Shown: positions 22,948 to 33,327 of the stretch, one piece after another
Layout: each line of letters starts with the position of its first letter
Numbering within the stretch: position 1 is the stretch's first letter
Assembly (NCBI GenBank): GCA_020746835.1
Contig: JAGPNK010000005.1
Coordinates: 682,001-746,000, forward strand
DNA: 64,000 nt
Reading direction: 5' to 3'
DNA from: Stachybotrys elegans
Lineage: Eukaryota; Ascomycota; Sordariomycetes; Hypocreales; Stachybotryaceae
Program-made: the position numbers and the translations under genes
The notes under the pieces: generated by a model
Told to the model about the DNA's origin: nothing
Seen by the model: the letters and a program-made list of their open reading frames with translations, nothing else
Database searches by the model: none

Positions 22948-24181
22948 ATGGCGACGCCGGATATACTGCAGGATTCCCACGGTGAGGACTTTGATCTTGA
23001 CGGGCGGCGGCTGCCGTCTCCCCGCCTTGGCCCGCCTAGGATAGCCAGCTGATTGATTGCAAGACCGCCAGGTGCAACGCCGACGCCCTTTCTCGACCTG
23101 GGTCAAGCGGTTTACGAATTTCAAGTCCTCCTCGGACGGCGACCGACCCAAAAGGCATCGCAAGATCAAGCGCGCAGTTCACCCAAACAACCCCTACCCA
23201 CAATCTGGCTACGTGGGTAACAATGATGCTGTTGGCGAAAGCGCATGTTCCTTCACCACAGCTCAGTCCGGTAGCGCCACGTCACTAGACCACTCGCGCC
23301 GTAACTCTGGGGAAGAACGAGCGCCACCGACGGCTGGCACGAGGAGCTTGGCTGGGACAGACAATGAAGGCACACATTCCATCATGGCACCGAGCCATGG
23401 TGCCAGTTCTTTGGCGGGGACGAGCCGAACCGTCGGGGGTGGGTTGGACTCCCGGCGAGGCGGTGATAGCACCTTCTCGAGCCCGGCCCCCTCGGTCCGA
23501 TCCCTCACCACAACCTTGACGACTATCCAATCCATGGCGCCTCATGCCCATGGCTCGACAACGGCGAATCATAACAATAGCCAGTCTATCCAATTCAGCC
23601 AGCCCTTCCCTACCACCTCCCCTGCATCTGCCATTCCGCCGCACCTAGCCCCGAGTGGCCCCCCAACTACCTACACAACGGCAACTGCCAACAATCTGCT
23701 TACAGACAACGCTTCCATCCTGACTCTGGCTTCGTCCAGCAAGCATCGTCGGCGACGTTCCATGGATACGGATGCGTCTGTCCGAGCGCTTGCCCCATCT
23801 TCGCTCTGGGGCGGAAGTCGTGAGAGTCTCCCTCTTAGCGTCCTGAGCGCCAATATTGAAGCCTCAGGTGGGCCGGTCACTCCTGGAATACACCCAAGCG
23901 GCGCCCGTATCGGTGCCGAGCGTGCCAGTATCTACTCGGTCGCAGGAGCTGCGCCGACACTTGCGTCCGAGCGCAACAGCTATTATGCAGGCAAGGGTGA
24001 CGGGGCGAGCATTAGGAGTGGGCTGTTGGGACACGGCAGAACAGATAGCGTGGGGGGTACAGGCACTGTCCTTCCTGGAAGCCAACTGGCCAGCACGCGA
24101 GAACTATCAAGCGACACTGTGGAGAAGTTGGAGAAGGCAGACAAGGAGGATGCTTCTGCTTTCTCGACGAAGGAGCAGTAA
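22948..24181 (+). CDS. Low-complexity conserved fungal protein of unknown function
   Basis: Exons 22948-22981 and 23064-24181 give 383 residues. The short first exon (11 codons plus one base, MATPDILQDSH) is supported because the long frame has no ATG near its 5' end. The join through donor GGTGAGG and acceptor TTGCAAG restores frame exactly. The N-terminal ~45 residues are basic and conserved-looking (RRRPFSTWVKRFTNFKSS and RPKRHRKIKRA). The rest is Ser/Thr/Ala/Gly-rich and predicted disordered, with short recurring units such as DNASILTLASSSK, ERASIYSVAG and DGASIRSGLLG. Proteins of this look are often labelled polycystin-type cation channel in fungal genomes, but there is no transmembrane segment here. 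The function is not assigned. Confidence 0.72.
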
Positions 24182-24958
24182 TTTTGGCTATACGCCGCGG
24201 GATTGGCTGTTGAGATTTGATTTAACTGGTCTGCGATTTTGCACGGTAGGAAGTGTCTTGGGGAGCACAGGATGGGTCTGATGGTTTGTATGAACACGCG
24301 AGGGCCGGGGCAATCCCATGGATTGCAGCATGGATGATGATACCCTGGGAACTGTCTTGTATTTCTTTCACATAATGCTACCGACCTACCTTGCGTTAGT
24401 TTAGTATCAGCAATGAAGCATCTGTATGCTTATTCAAGGGAATCCCAGTGAGGAAAGAAGTGACACGCATAAGGCTGTGTCATGTATTGATCAAGCCGTC
24501 ATGCAACACAATCGGGCTCTTATAGACCCTCAACTCAGAAATTGCGAATGTCGTGGCTGACTCGATTCCTCTCTTCTCTCTTGTAACCTGGGTCAAGATG
24601 CATTGTTTACCTCCATATGAAAAGTCTGGGCACGGCAGGGCCTGTATGATGTAGCAATAAATAGAACAGAACCGCGGTTTTAAGTCTAGAAGGAAAAAAG
24701 AAGAAGAGAAAAAAATATCAACCTTTCGATCCTGGGATATTAGAGTGGTCGCCCATATCATAACATTGGCCTGTAAGTAATGGAAATAGATTATGTGTAT
24801 GGATGCCTTGAGCATGGTTGATTATGTAGGTGCCTAGTGGGCAAAGTAGGATGGCTGGCGCCTGAGGATGACGCTCCTTGCTGATAAGGCAAGGTCCCGC
24901 CGCTATCGACGTGAGCTATCCATGTACCTCCTCCACCACCATCCTTCGGCATAACAAC
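24182..24958. other. Intergenic upstream of vps11
   Basis: 777 bp containing the 3' flank of the preceding gene and the vps11 promoter. A minus-strand frame of 111 codons (24480-24815) lacks any domain and is not called. Confidence 0.5.
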
Positions 24959-27900
24959 ATGGCGATCTCGGTGCGTTGATTCCTGTGCGGCCGTCCTGGC
25001 GTGCTTGCTGTGACCCGTCTCTCCATACTGCTATACTAACACGGCCTGTAGTGGAAGTCATTCGACTTCTTCGAAGTCGCCCAGATCGCCCTCTCGGACG
25101 AAGAGACGCAGCAGCTCATCTCCAGCAACGACATCTCCAGCCTCTGCACCGGATCCGACAGTCTGTTCCTTGGCTCCAACTCAGGATGGGTCAGCATAAT
25201 AGGAAAGACATGGAAGGTTGTGCGCCGCTTCCAGGCGCATGAGACTGGTTCCATCACCCAGATGCGACAGGTCGAAGGCACCAGCTTGTTGGTGACGGTT
25301 GGGGTGAGTTGTGACGTCAATTCCCGACTGTCGCAGGAACCGACAGCCTTTTTACCGGGTGGCACTAATAATGATACAGGAGGACATGAGCAGCGACCCC
25401 GTCTTGAAGGTCTGGGCTCTCGACAAGCTGGTTAAGAAGACCAACCTGCCCACCTGCCTCAGTACCGTCGACATCCGCAACGGGATGCGCCTGTTTCCGG
25501 TACGTTGCCATTGGTTTATCACAAGACATACAAACTGGCATACTAATTTTTTACGAGATATCTGCTTTTGCCGCGACCGAGGATCTCTCCCAGATAGCCG
25601 TGGGCTTCGCGAATGGTGCGGTTGTTGTTATCCGAGGCGATCTGGTCCACGATCTCGGTACCAAGCAGCGTATCGTCTTCGAGTCAGAAGAACCTGTGAC
25701 TGGCGTACAACTCGTCACCGACGAGAAACTGACAACATTGTTTGTGTCTACAACGTCGAGAATCATCAAGCTGGGTCTCTCGAAAAAGGGACAAGGACTA
25801 CCACCCAAGACCGTGGAGGACGTGGGATGCGATGTCGGCTGCATGACCCTCGATAAGAACACGGGCGATGTCATTGTGGCTCGCGATGATGCCATATATA
25901 CCTACCGTTTGGATGGGCGCGGTCCTCCCAAGGCGTATGAGTCGGCCAAGAACCTGATTGCCGTGTCTGGGAACTACATTGCACTGGCCTGCCCTCCTGC
26001 CAGTAGCGCCAGCAACGATCCGAATACCATGAAACGCCGCTTCGGGGGAAGTACGTCGGACGCAATTTTCAACGCTGCCTCTTTCGTCATCTTAGAGCCC
26101 GACCTTCGAGTGGCTGCGCACTCAGAAACTTTGATATCCAAGGTTATGTATATCTTTGAAGTCTGGGGCGACTTATTCACCATGACACAAGAGGGAAAGG
26201 TGTGTATAAAGGCACTACCGGAAATCGCAGCATTCTAACAGTGTTAGATCTACCGATACCACGAGAAGGCTCTACCACAGCGCCTCGAGTTGCTTTACCA
26301 AAGAAACATGTATCCATTGGCAGTCGAGCTCGCGCAGAATGCTGGAATGGATGCTCAGCAACAAAGTCTGATATACCGCAAGTTTGGTGATCACCTATAC
26401 CAGAAAGGCGACTACGACGGCGCTATGGTGCAGTACATCAGAGCGATTGATACAACCGAGCCTTCACAAGTCATTAGAAAGGTATGCTGTCGCCTGCCAT
26501 CCGCCGGGCATCTACTGACAAGCTCAGTTTCTCGACACGCAACGCATACATAACCTCATCCAATACCTGGAGCAGCTGCACGAGCATAGGAGGGCTACTG
26601 CCGACCACACGACACTACTCCTCAATTGCTATGCAAAGCTCAAGGATATCGACAAGCTAGAGAAGTTCATCAAGTCACCTGGCGACCTCAAGTTCGATCT
26701 GGAAACGGCTATCACCATGTGTCGGCAGGGCGGGTACTACGAACAGGCCGCATATCTTGCCAAGAAACATGGTGAAATTGAGCTTGTCGTCGATATCGTC
26801 ATCGAGGATTCCAAGAAGTACAGCGAGGCATTAAGTTTCATTTGGCGCCAGGAGCCTGCCATTGTAAGTGTTTTAGGCGTCCAACTAACAGATGCAGTAT
26901 ATGCTAACCTATATTCAGGCCTTTACGTGCTTACAGAAATACGCTCGAGTCTTGATTGAAAATTGCCCGGAAGAGGCTACCAAACTTTTCGTCGACTACT
27001 ATACCGGCAAATACAAGCCAAGGCGCACGGTGGCCGTGGTCAACGAAAGTGGCACGTCTTCTGTGGGCGGTTTCGCCGCGGGTGCTGCGAGCGCGGTCCA
27101 GAATTTATCCAACCTTCTCCCTTTGCCTTACATGAATCCTGCTGCGGTGGCGAGTCCGCCAACGCCTACCAACGCCAATAGTGCAATCGGCGATGCGGTA
27201 CTGGTGATTGATGATGATGGACCAGCACCAGTTTACAATCCCCCGCCACCCCGCAGCGCCTTTTCGTCCTTTATCGACCATCCAGACGAGTTTATCGTCT
27301 TTCTCGAAGCTTGTCTGGAAGAAAAGGATCTCAAGGCGTCTGATCGGACGGACCTGTACACAACACTTTTCGAGATGTACCTATATAAATCCACTGAGAA
27401 GAAGGGACAGGAGCATAAGGAGGAATGGGAGGCCAAGGCAAAGAAGCTCATTGAGGGCGAGCATGTGCCTATGGAAAGCTCCAATGTACTGCTGCTGTCT
27501 CACCTGTCAGACTTTCGGGACGGAACAGTGCTTGTCAAGGAGCAGGCTGGGCTACTTTTTGACATATTCAGGTCCTACACGTCAGCCAAGGATACTCGCG
27601 GGGCCATCAAGGCGTTGCGAAAGTACGGTCCAGAGGAGCCACAGCTCTACCCTGCTGCACTTGCCTACCTGACCTCCGACCCCAAGGTACTGGAGGAGGC
27701 TGGCCAGGATGAGCTCGCGGCTATCCTCGAGAAGATTGACAAGGATGGCCTCATGGCGCCGCTCCAGGTAATTCAGACGCTTGTCGGTCAGAGCTCGGGC
27801 GGTGGAGTTGCCACGATGGGGATGATAAAACCGTATCTTCACGAGACCATCACGCGCGAAAGGAAGGACATCGCGGCAAACCGACACCGCATATCCACAC

Positions 27901-28262
27901 TGCGAACCGATACGGAGCGGCGGCGCACAGAGCTGACGGATCTCGGGAGCAAGCCGGCCGTGTTCCAGGCCACACGGTGTGCCGACTGTGGGCAGGGTCT
28001 CGATCTACCAGCAGTGCACTTCCTCTGCAAGCACAGCTTCCACCAGCGGTGTCTGCGGGGTGGCGCTAGGGATGGCGACGTGGAGTGTCCCAAGTGCGCG
28101 GGTGATAACGAGGTGATCCGCAAGATGCGGGAGGCTCAGCGCGAGCGGGCATCGAGGCACGACTTGTTCAAGGCAGATGTGGAGGCGAGCGACGACCGGT
28201 TCGCGAGGATAGCCGACTGGTTCTCGCGGGGCGTGATGGATGCGGAGCAAAAGACGGAATAA
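24959..28262 (+). CDS. vps11: Vacuolar sorting protein Vps11 (Pep5), CORVET/HOPS core
   Basis: Seven exons: 24959-24970, 25052-25303, 25380-25499, 25558-26199, 26248-26481, 26528-26863 and 26919-28262. They give 979 residues. All introns are phase 0 and 46-81 nt long. Exon 1 codes only MAIS, and exon 2 continues WKSFDFFEV. The N-terminal half is a beta-propeller (for example GSNSGWVSIIGKTWKVVRRF and EDMSSDPVLKVWALDKL). It is followed by an alpha-solenoid with clathrin-repeat-like helices (GDHLYQKGDYDGAMVQYIRA). A C-terminal RING-H2 reads CADCGQGLDL, FLCKHSFHQRCL, then CPKC. Vps11 is a shared core subunit of the CORVET and HOPS tethering complexes at endosomes and vacuole. The length fits the family (about 950-1030). 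Confidence 0.95.
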
Positions 28263-28806
28263 GCCGAGCATGGCGAGGAGATAATTTGTGTATACTGCTG
28301 GTGTTGAGATTAGGTACATTGAACATTCTGATTCCCGCTTTTCTCGATCCTGAGATTGTACTTCTGTGTGTAGTGGGTCCAATACTATTTACCCCCGGCC
28401 CTCGTTCACGTTGATGATATCACTGATGGACTGTACGGCACTGCTCTATATTATATGGGATCTTGTGTCTTGTGTCTCTTTTTGCCAGCATGTCTGTTGC
28501 TCTTGTTTATCGGGTGGTGTTGTCTGCTACTAGTCTGTTACTACCGGTTGGTTGTCTTGGTTGATGGATCAGTCGGTGTTTAGGTACTTTCTTACAATGT
28601 CCAGGTTTTTGCACTCACAACAGACATCATCAGGATAGATACTAACATTAACAGAACAAGCACGAAACGTGGGAGGAAAAAAACACAAACCAAAAACATA
28701 CAAAACACCAAACTAACCACATAGATATCATACAAGATAGTTGTGAAGATCGCAAATGTTGGCATAATACTACCATGATACTGCGTGCCTCTAGGGTATC
28801 CCCACG
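28263..28806. other. Intergenic vps11 to pof1-like gene
   Basis: 544 bp, AT-richer, holding a 3' UTR and a short promoter. A poly(A)-rich stretch lies at about 28677-28705. No further gene was seen. Confidence 0.5.
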
Positions 28807-29757
28807 ATGGTGAAGCGCGACGATCCCCGCAAACACCGGCCGAGTGATAAAACTTCACATATCACACCTGATACAATGCAAAGACAAGGCACAAAATCAG
28901 TGGCGGAATACTTCGCACGGTCACTCACGGCCTTTCAGTCCTCTGGGAGATCGTTTGAATCCATCTCGACGCTGCGCTACAATGGAAACTCCCAGGAACG
29001 ACGCACTGAGAAGCGACTGGTGGTGCTGGATTCCAGCTTCAACCCACCAACAAAGGCACATGCGCAAATGGCAAGGTCGGCAATAGACGCCGCCGCCGAG
29101 CCATCCCGGACTAGACTTGTGCTACTACTGGCCGTAAACAATGCTGACAAGGCGCCCAAGCCAGCTAGCTTTCCCATACGGCTGGGGATGATGGAAGCCT
29201 TTGCCCATGACCTCATTTCTGAGCTACGATTGCACAGCGAGAGCAATAAGGCACCCGACTCCTACGATGGGCTAGAGATTGACCTGGCGGTGACGACGCT
29301 CCCGTATTTCCACGACAAGTCACGGGCCATAGCCGAGAGCGGCATCTACCCAAGCAACACAGAGCAGGTATTCCTAGCGGGATTCGACACATTGATCCGG
29401 ATATTCAACCCCAAGTACTATGGCCAAGGACGTCCAGGAGGCATGAAGGCCGCACTGGGCCCTTTGTTTGAGAGGGCGCGGCTACGGATCACGACGAGAC
29501 CAGACGACGAATGGGGTACGCTCCAAGAGCAGATGAACTACCTGGAGGAGCTCAAGCAGGGCCGACTGGAGGAGGTTGGCGGCGAGCGGGAATGGGCCGA
29601 TAAGGTGGATATGGTGGAGGGCGTGGGAGGCGCCGTGAGCAGCTCCAAGGTTAGAGATTTGGTCAAGGGCGGACAACTGGATATTCTGGGAGACCTTGTG
29701 GGAGAAGGGGTAAGAGAATGGATTGTCGAAGAAGGATTGTATCGTGATGAGGCGTAG
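28807..29757 (+). CDS. pof1: Pof1-like nicotinamide-nucleotide adenylyltransferase
   Basis: A single exon of 316 residues from the ATG at 28807. An in-frame ATG at 28876 (MQRQGTKSVAEYFARSL) is an equally plausible start and would give a product nearer the conserved core. The nucleotidyltransferase signature is VVLDSSFNPPTKAH (residues 72-85), a variant of the GxFxPxTxxH motif. The C-terminal SSSKVRDLV corresponds to the ISSTxxR motif. Between them lie LAVNNADK and VFLAGFDTLIRIFNPKYY. This pattern is that of fungal Pof1 (yeast YCL047C), a cytosolic NMN adenylyltransferase-like protein connected with NAD metabolism and filamentation. Substrate specificity cannot be read from the sequence. Confidence 0.85.
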   Translation: MVKRDDPRKHRPSDKTSHITPDTMQRQGTKSVAEYFARSLTAFQSSGRSFESISTLRYNGNSQERRTEKRLVVLDSSFNPPTKAHAQMARSAIDAAAEPSRTRLVLLLAVNNADKAPKPASFPIRLGMMEAFAHDLISELRLHSESNKAPDSYDGLEIDLAVTTLPYFHDKSRAIAESGIYPSNTEQVFLAGFDTLIRIFNPKYYGQGRPGGMKAALGPLFERARLRITTRPDDEWGTLQEQMNYLEELKQGRLEEVGGEREWADKVDMVEGVGGAVSSSKVRDLVKGGQLDILGDLVGEGVREWIVEEGLYRDEA

Positions 29758-30592
29758 TGGGAGAGATTTCCTCAGTCGGAAGTCAAGAGAATAGCCATGC
29801 AAGCTTCCATCAAAACGTCGTGGATACCAACCGGCGGAAATCTCTTCTCGAAGCAAGAAAATTTCTTCTAGCCCAGCGGCCCGAGGCGGCTTGCCAAGGA
29901 GGCCAGAACACCTCGTCCACGGAAGCCCGGCAGCTCTTACGTAGGAGAAAATCTGCCTGCTGCACTAGCAACGTCGCCAAAGAGCGTTGGAGCCGGATCG
30001 AAACCGGAACGAAATTGACTCTGCAGTCTAAGAACCACGGAAAGATGGAGATGCCTCGGCTGCAGAATACCAAGGAGTATGCAGACAGGCTGGCTCGAGA
30101 GAATACGTGGACGCTACGCAGGAACCGTGAATCATGATTCCCGGCTACTAGAAAAAAGGGCATTCAATGTGTCAACGATATCCATCTCGGCCAAAGCCCG
30201 TGACTACCGAGTCTTGAGAGCTCATTTCCCAGCCACCGACGGAGCAAACCCAAGCGAAAAGCTCGGCCTCACCAAGCGTAAAGCACCGTGAGAAGCAAAA
30301 GACTTTGGTCAGTGACGAGCGCTAGGCCGGTTCGTGATTCGCCAGACCGAGTTTGATGCCTCTGCCGTGAGGCTCAAGCCGGGGCCCGCAGTGGGTTGGG
30401 AGGCAGGCGCCACTGTAGGAAACCCCTGGTTGGGCGTAAATTGTGCCCCATTAAAAAAAAAAGTTTTGTGATTCTGCCGGATGAATTTTTTTCTGCGTGG
30501 GCGGTGAACGGCAGCCAGACCCACTAAAAAGTTGTATAAAACACCGTCGTCCGTCGCGCTCTCTTGGTTTTTTCTTTTCCTTTCTTCTTCAT
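29758..30592. other. Intergenic with the U3 promoter at its right end
   Basis: 835 bp. No coding frame above background. The right end contains a TATAAAA box (30535-30541) set 58 nt before the U3 snoRNA start. An A9 run is at 30454-30462. Confidence 0.5.
30535..30541 (+). promoter_or_regulatory. TATA box of the U3 snoRNA gene
   Basis: TATAAAA lies 58 nt upstream of the inferred RNA 5' end. This fits RNA polymerase II transcription of fungal U3 genes. It is one of the few clear TATA elements in the window. Confidence 0.65.
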
Positions 30593-30930
30593 GTCGACAA
30601 TACTTCAGTATGTCTCCCCTACCTCCTCCTCCACTCTCCAGCCTCCTCTTTGGCAACGCCTCTTGCTAACAGCCTTTGCAGGAGAATCATTTCTATAGTA
30701 TTCGACCTTCTCTTGGTTCCTTACAGGAGCCGCAGATCCCACCCTGGTTGATGAGTGTATATCCTCGGCACCCTAGAGTGAATCTCCTGGTCCTCTCGAA
30801 CCATCCGCAAGGATGGCGGTGTCTGCCTTCGGGCTCTCACTGTATAGAGAGTGTTTGATGATCTAGACCCTGCTCATGGTTAGCTTTCGAGCGCCGGAGC
30901 AGGGCGGGCGCTGACGGACGTCTGACAGGC
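30593..30930 (+). ncRNA. U3 small nucleolar RNA, interrupted by an intron
   Basis: U3 guides early pre-18S rRNA cleavages in the SSU processome. The conserved parts are recognisable against yeast U3. The 5' end is GTCGACAATACTTCA (30593-30607). Box A is TCATTTCTATAG (30687-30698). Box C' is TGATGA in GGTTGATGAG (30749-30754). Box B is CCTAGAGTGAA (30772-30782). Box C is TGATGA in TTTGATGATCTAGACC (30856-30861). Box D is CTGA in GTCTGACAGG (30922-30925). A spliceosomal intron (30608-30681, 74 nt) separates the 5' end from box A, with donor GTATGT, branch TGCTAAC at 30664-30670 and acceptor TTTGCAG. The spliced RNA would be about 264 nt. The 3' end is placed five bases after box D, by analogy with yeast. 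The intron lies at the same place as in S. cerevisiae U3. Confidence 0.95.
30608..30681 (+). other. Spliceosomal intron inside U3 snoRNA
   Basis: Its splice signals are near-perfect: donor GTATGT, branch TGCTAAC and acceptor TTTGCAG. It interrupts a non-coding RNA directly before box A; without removal the 5' domain that pairs with pre-rRNA would be split. Confidence 0.92.
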
Positions 30931-31163
30931 GTGTTTCTTTTTCTCTTTTCATTGCTGCTGAAGGCTTGCCTTCTCTCCAAAGAAGAGTTTATTATCATAA
31001 TTGTCTGAGCTTCACATTTCGAGGAACCCGTTTGCCCGCGCCGATGCTTCACCAAATCGGTGCCTGCTACTCATCGGCTCTCGCGGGGAAGAGGCTTGTG
31101 GTCTAGGACTGGTAGCGCTCTCAACGTTCAGATTCTATTTATCTTCGTCCCTTGCCCGTGTCT

Positions 31164-32737
31164 CTACATCCATCCGACGCGCTTGAACAAATATGAGGCG
31201 CCGCCCAGTCCCGCCGTTATTCCAGTGAACGCAATCAATGGCCCATAGCCACTCCCATAGCCAAACGCAGCCTCGCCTTGCCATGGCATTCCTCTGATCA
31301 AAGCCTCGCTCAACGGTCCCGAAATCACATTGCCAACGCCGCGCCCGGCCGCCAGAAAGCCGAAGATCATGATGGGATCAAACGACGTGCCGACTTGGCC
31401 ACCTTCAGCCGACTGTGAGGGAAGACTGAGTTGGCGCATGATGCCTGGATATGTCGAGCTGTAGGACCCAGCGAATAGTCCATAGACGACGCAGAATACA
31501 TACAGCACCGGAAGGTTTGTCGCGAGTCCCCAGAACAGAAAGATACCAACCATGGCACCCAGCGTGGAGATGAGGATACAAGTCGTGACATGGAGCTTGT
31601 CTATCAAGGTGCCCATGGCTAGACAACCAAACACCGAGGCGACGTTGACGGCTAGCACGGTCGTGGCCGCCGTCAGCGATCCGGCACCCAGCGACGCGCG
31701 AGCATACAAGGGGAGGTAGATGCCCGGCAGGAAGAAGCCCAACGACTGCAACACATTTCCAGCCTGGTAGATGAGGAACGTCGTCTTGAACATGAACCCG
31801 ATCTGGAAAGGCTTGATGTTCGTCGTAGCCGAAGGCGGCAAACGCGGCTTGATAAAGTACACGAGCGGAATCGTCAGAAGGAACAAGGCGACAGCCCAGA
31901 CACGCAGCGTCGTGCGGAAGCCGTACCGGCTAAGCAGCATCTCAAGCAGCATGGGGATGCTGAAGCCGCCGAGCCCTGTGCCCGACCACATGACACCGAA
32001 GGCGAAGCCCTTGCGCTTGACGAACCACTCATCCATATACTGGATGCACGGGCAGTAGCAGATGGAGCCGCCCACGGCAAACAGGATCCCCTGAGACAGG
32101 ACCAGGTGCGTCACCGTCTGCGACAGCGAGCTCAGCCCCAGCGCCACGCACATGATGAGCAGGCCCGTCACCGGCGCCCATCGTGAGACACGCGGGTACA
32201 TCCTCATGAGGCCCATGATGAGCGGGGCGTCGAGATACATGATGCCCTAGAAACGAAACAGAACAAAACAAAACATCAGCATCAAGCCCGCCGTCATCTT
32301 CACACGTTTTGTTGCCAGAGAGGGCGTTCCTCTTACCATGGCACACGTTCCAATGACGGCAATGTTGTCCGAGCCCCGGAACGGCTCGTGAGTCTGGTAG
32401 TAATCCTGGAAGATGCCAAAGGCAAACGGAAACCCTGACGGCCAAAAAAAAAAAAAGTATCAGCAAGCATCCAGTACGCTCAGCATCAAACCGCCAAAGA
32501 GACGGACGTACCCCAGACAAGCGCCTCGAGGAGGAAACACGCCGCCAGGAAGAGCCAGGCATCCTTGCCGCCATCCACGGGGGGAAGAGAGAATTCGTGC
32601 CTCGTCTCCTGCGCCTCGTCGTCCATGGCCAAGGCAGCCGTATCTGGCGGCGAAGATGCGTTCCAAGTCGCCAGTGTATGCCCCTCGTCGGTTGGCCGGA
32701 CCATTGTCTGGAGCTCGACAGATGTGCTGGTAGACAT
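31164..32737 (-). CDS. MFS transporter, monocarboxylate (MCT/Mch) type
   Basis: Exons 32512-32737, 32337-32434 and 31164-32246 give 468 residues; introns of 77 and 90 nt keep frame. After a hydrophilic ~55-residue N-terminus come about twelve hydrophobic segments. Loop sequences such as CIQYMDEWFVKRKGFAFGVM (between helices 4 and 5) and GTLIDKL are typical of fungal monocarboxylate-permease-like MFS proteins. That family includes yeast Mch transporters, whose substrates are mostly unknown and are not all monocarboxylates. A plasma-membrane or vacuolar location is possible. The first intron contains a 13-nt T run just before the acceptor (an A run at 32444-32456 on the + strand), which may be variable in length. 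Confidence 0.88.
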
Positions 32738-33327
32738 TGTATTTTTTGGTTCAAATATTGTATTTGCCTACCACAGCGAATCAACTAGGATACGACATCG
32801 TTCGTCTCGTCCAACTCGGGCCCAGCTTCTTCTTATGTATTCTCAATCTGCCCCTACTATCTACTTGATTGGTGTAATAGAGCGGGTCGAGCCATACGCC
32901 CTAAACACGACATGCATTCGACATGTATCTTCAACACAACCACATGGAATAGCGGGAGGGAAGAGGCTACTAAGATAAACCCAGAAACCATGTATTAACA
33001 GCAACCTCTAACGACCTATGTATGCTAATGCCTTGACACACAAACTAAGAAAAAGATGGACTGCATTCTTGTTCGACATGGAACAACAATACAGATATGA
33101 CGCGTCCGAGGAACACATTTGCCGACCGGGCCTGCTTCCGCTTTGCTGCTGGCAGCCTGTATGTGTATGAATATAGATATATATGCTGACCACAGCGCCA
33201 ACAACTGTGGTGCTCGAGATAAATCAGCGCGTGTGGGGGGTATCGTAAGCAGACCTCAACTACTCCTGCATATCGGTGTACTCATCCGCATTACCCTCGT
33301 CATCATTCTTAAGCCCCCAATCGCGCG
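32738..33327. other. Intergenic, MFS upstream and vnx1 3' flank
   Basis: 590 bp, AT-rich, including short alternating AT repeats near 33165-33185. No gene recognised. Confidence 0.5.

Noticed and set aside
28400..28440. Possible C/D-box snoRNA around a TGATGATATCACTGATGG segment
   Set aside because: No proper D box and terminal stem could be paired; the motif alone is too short.
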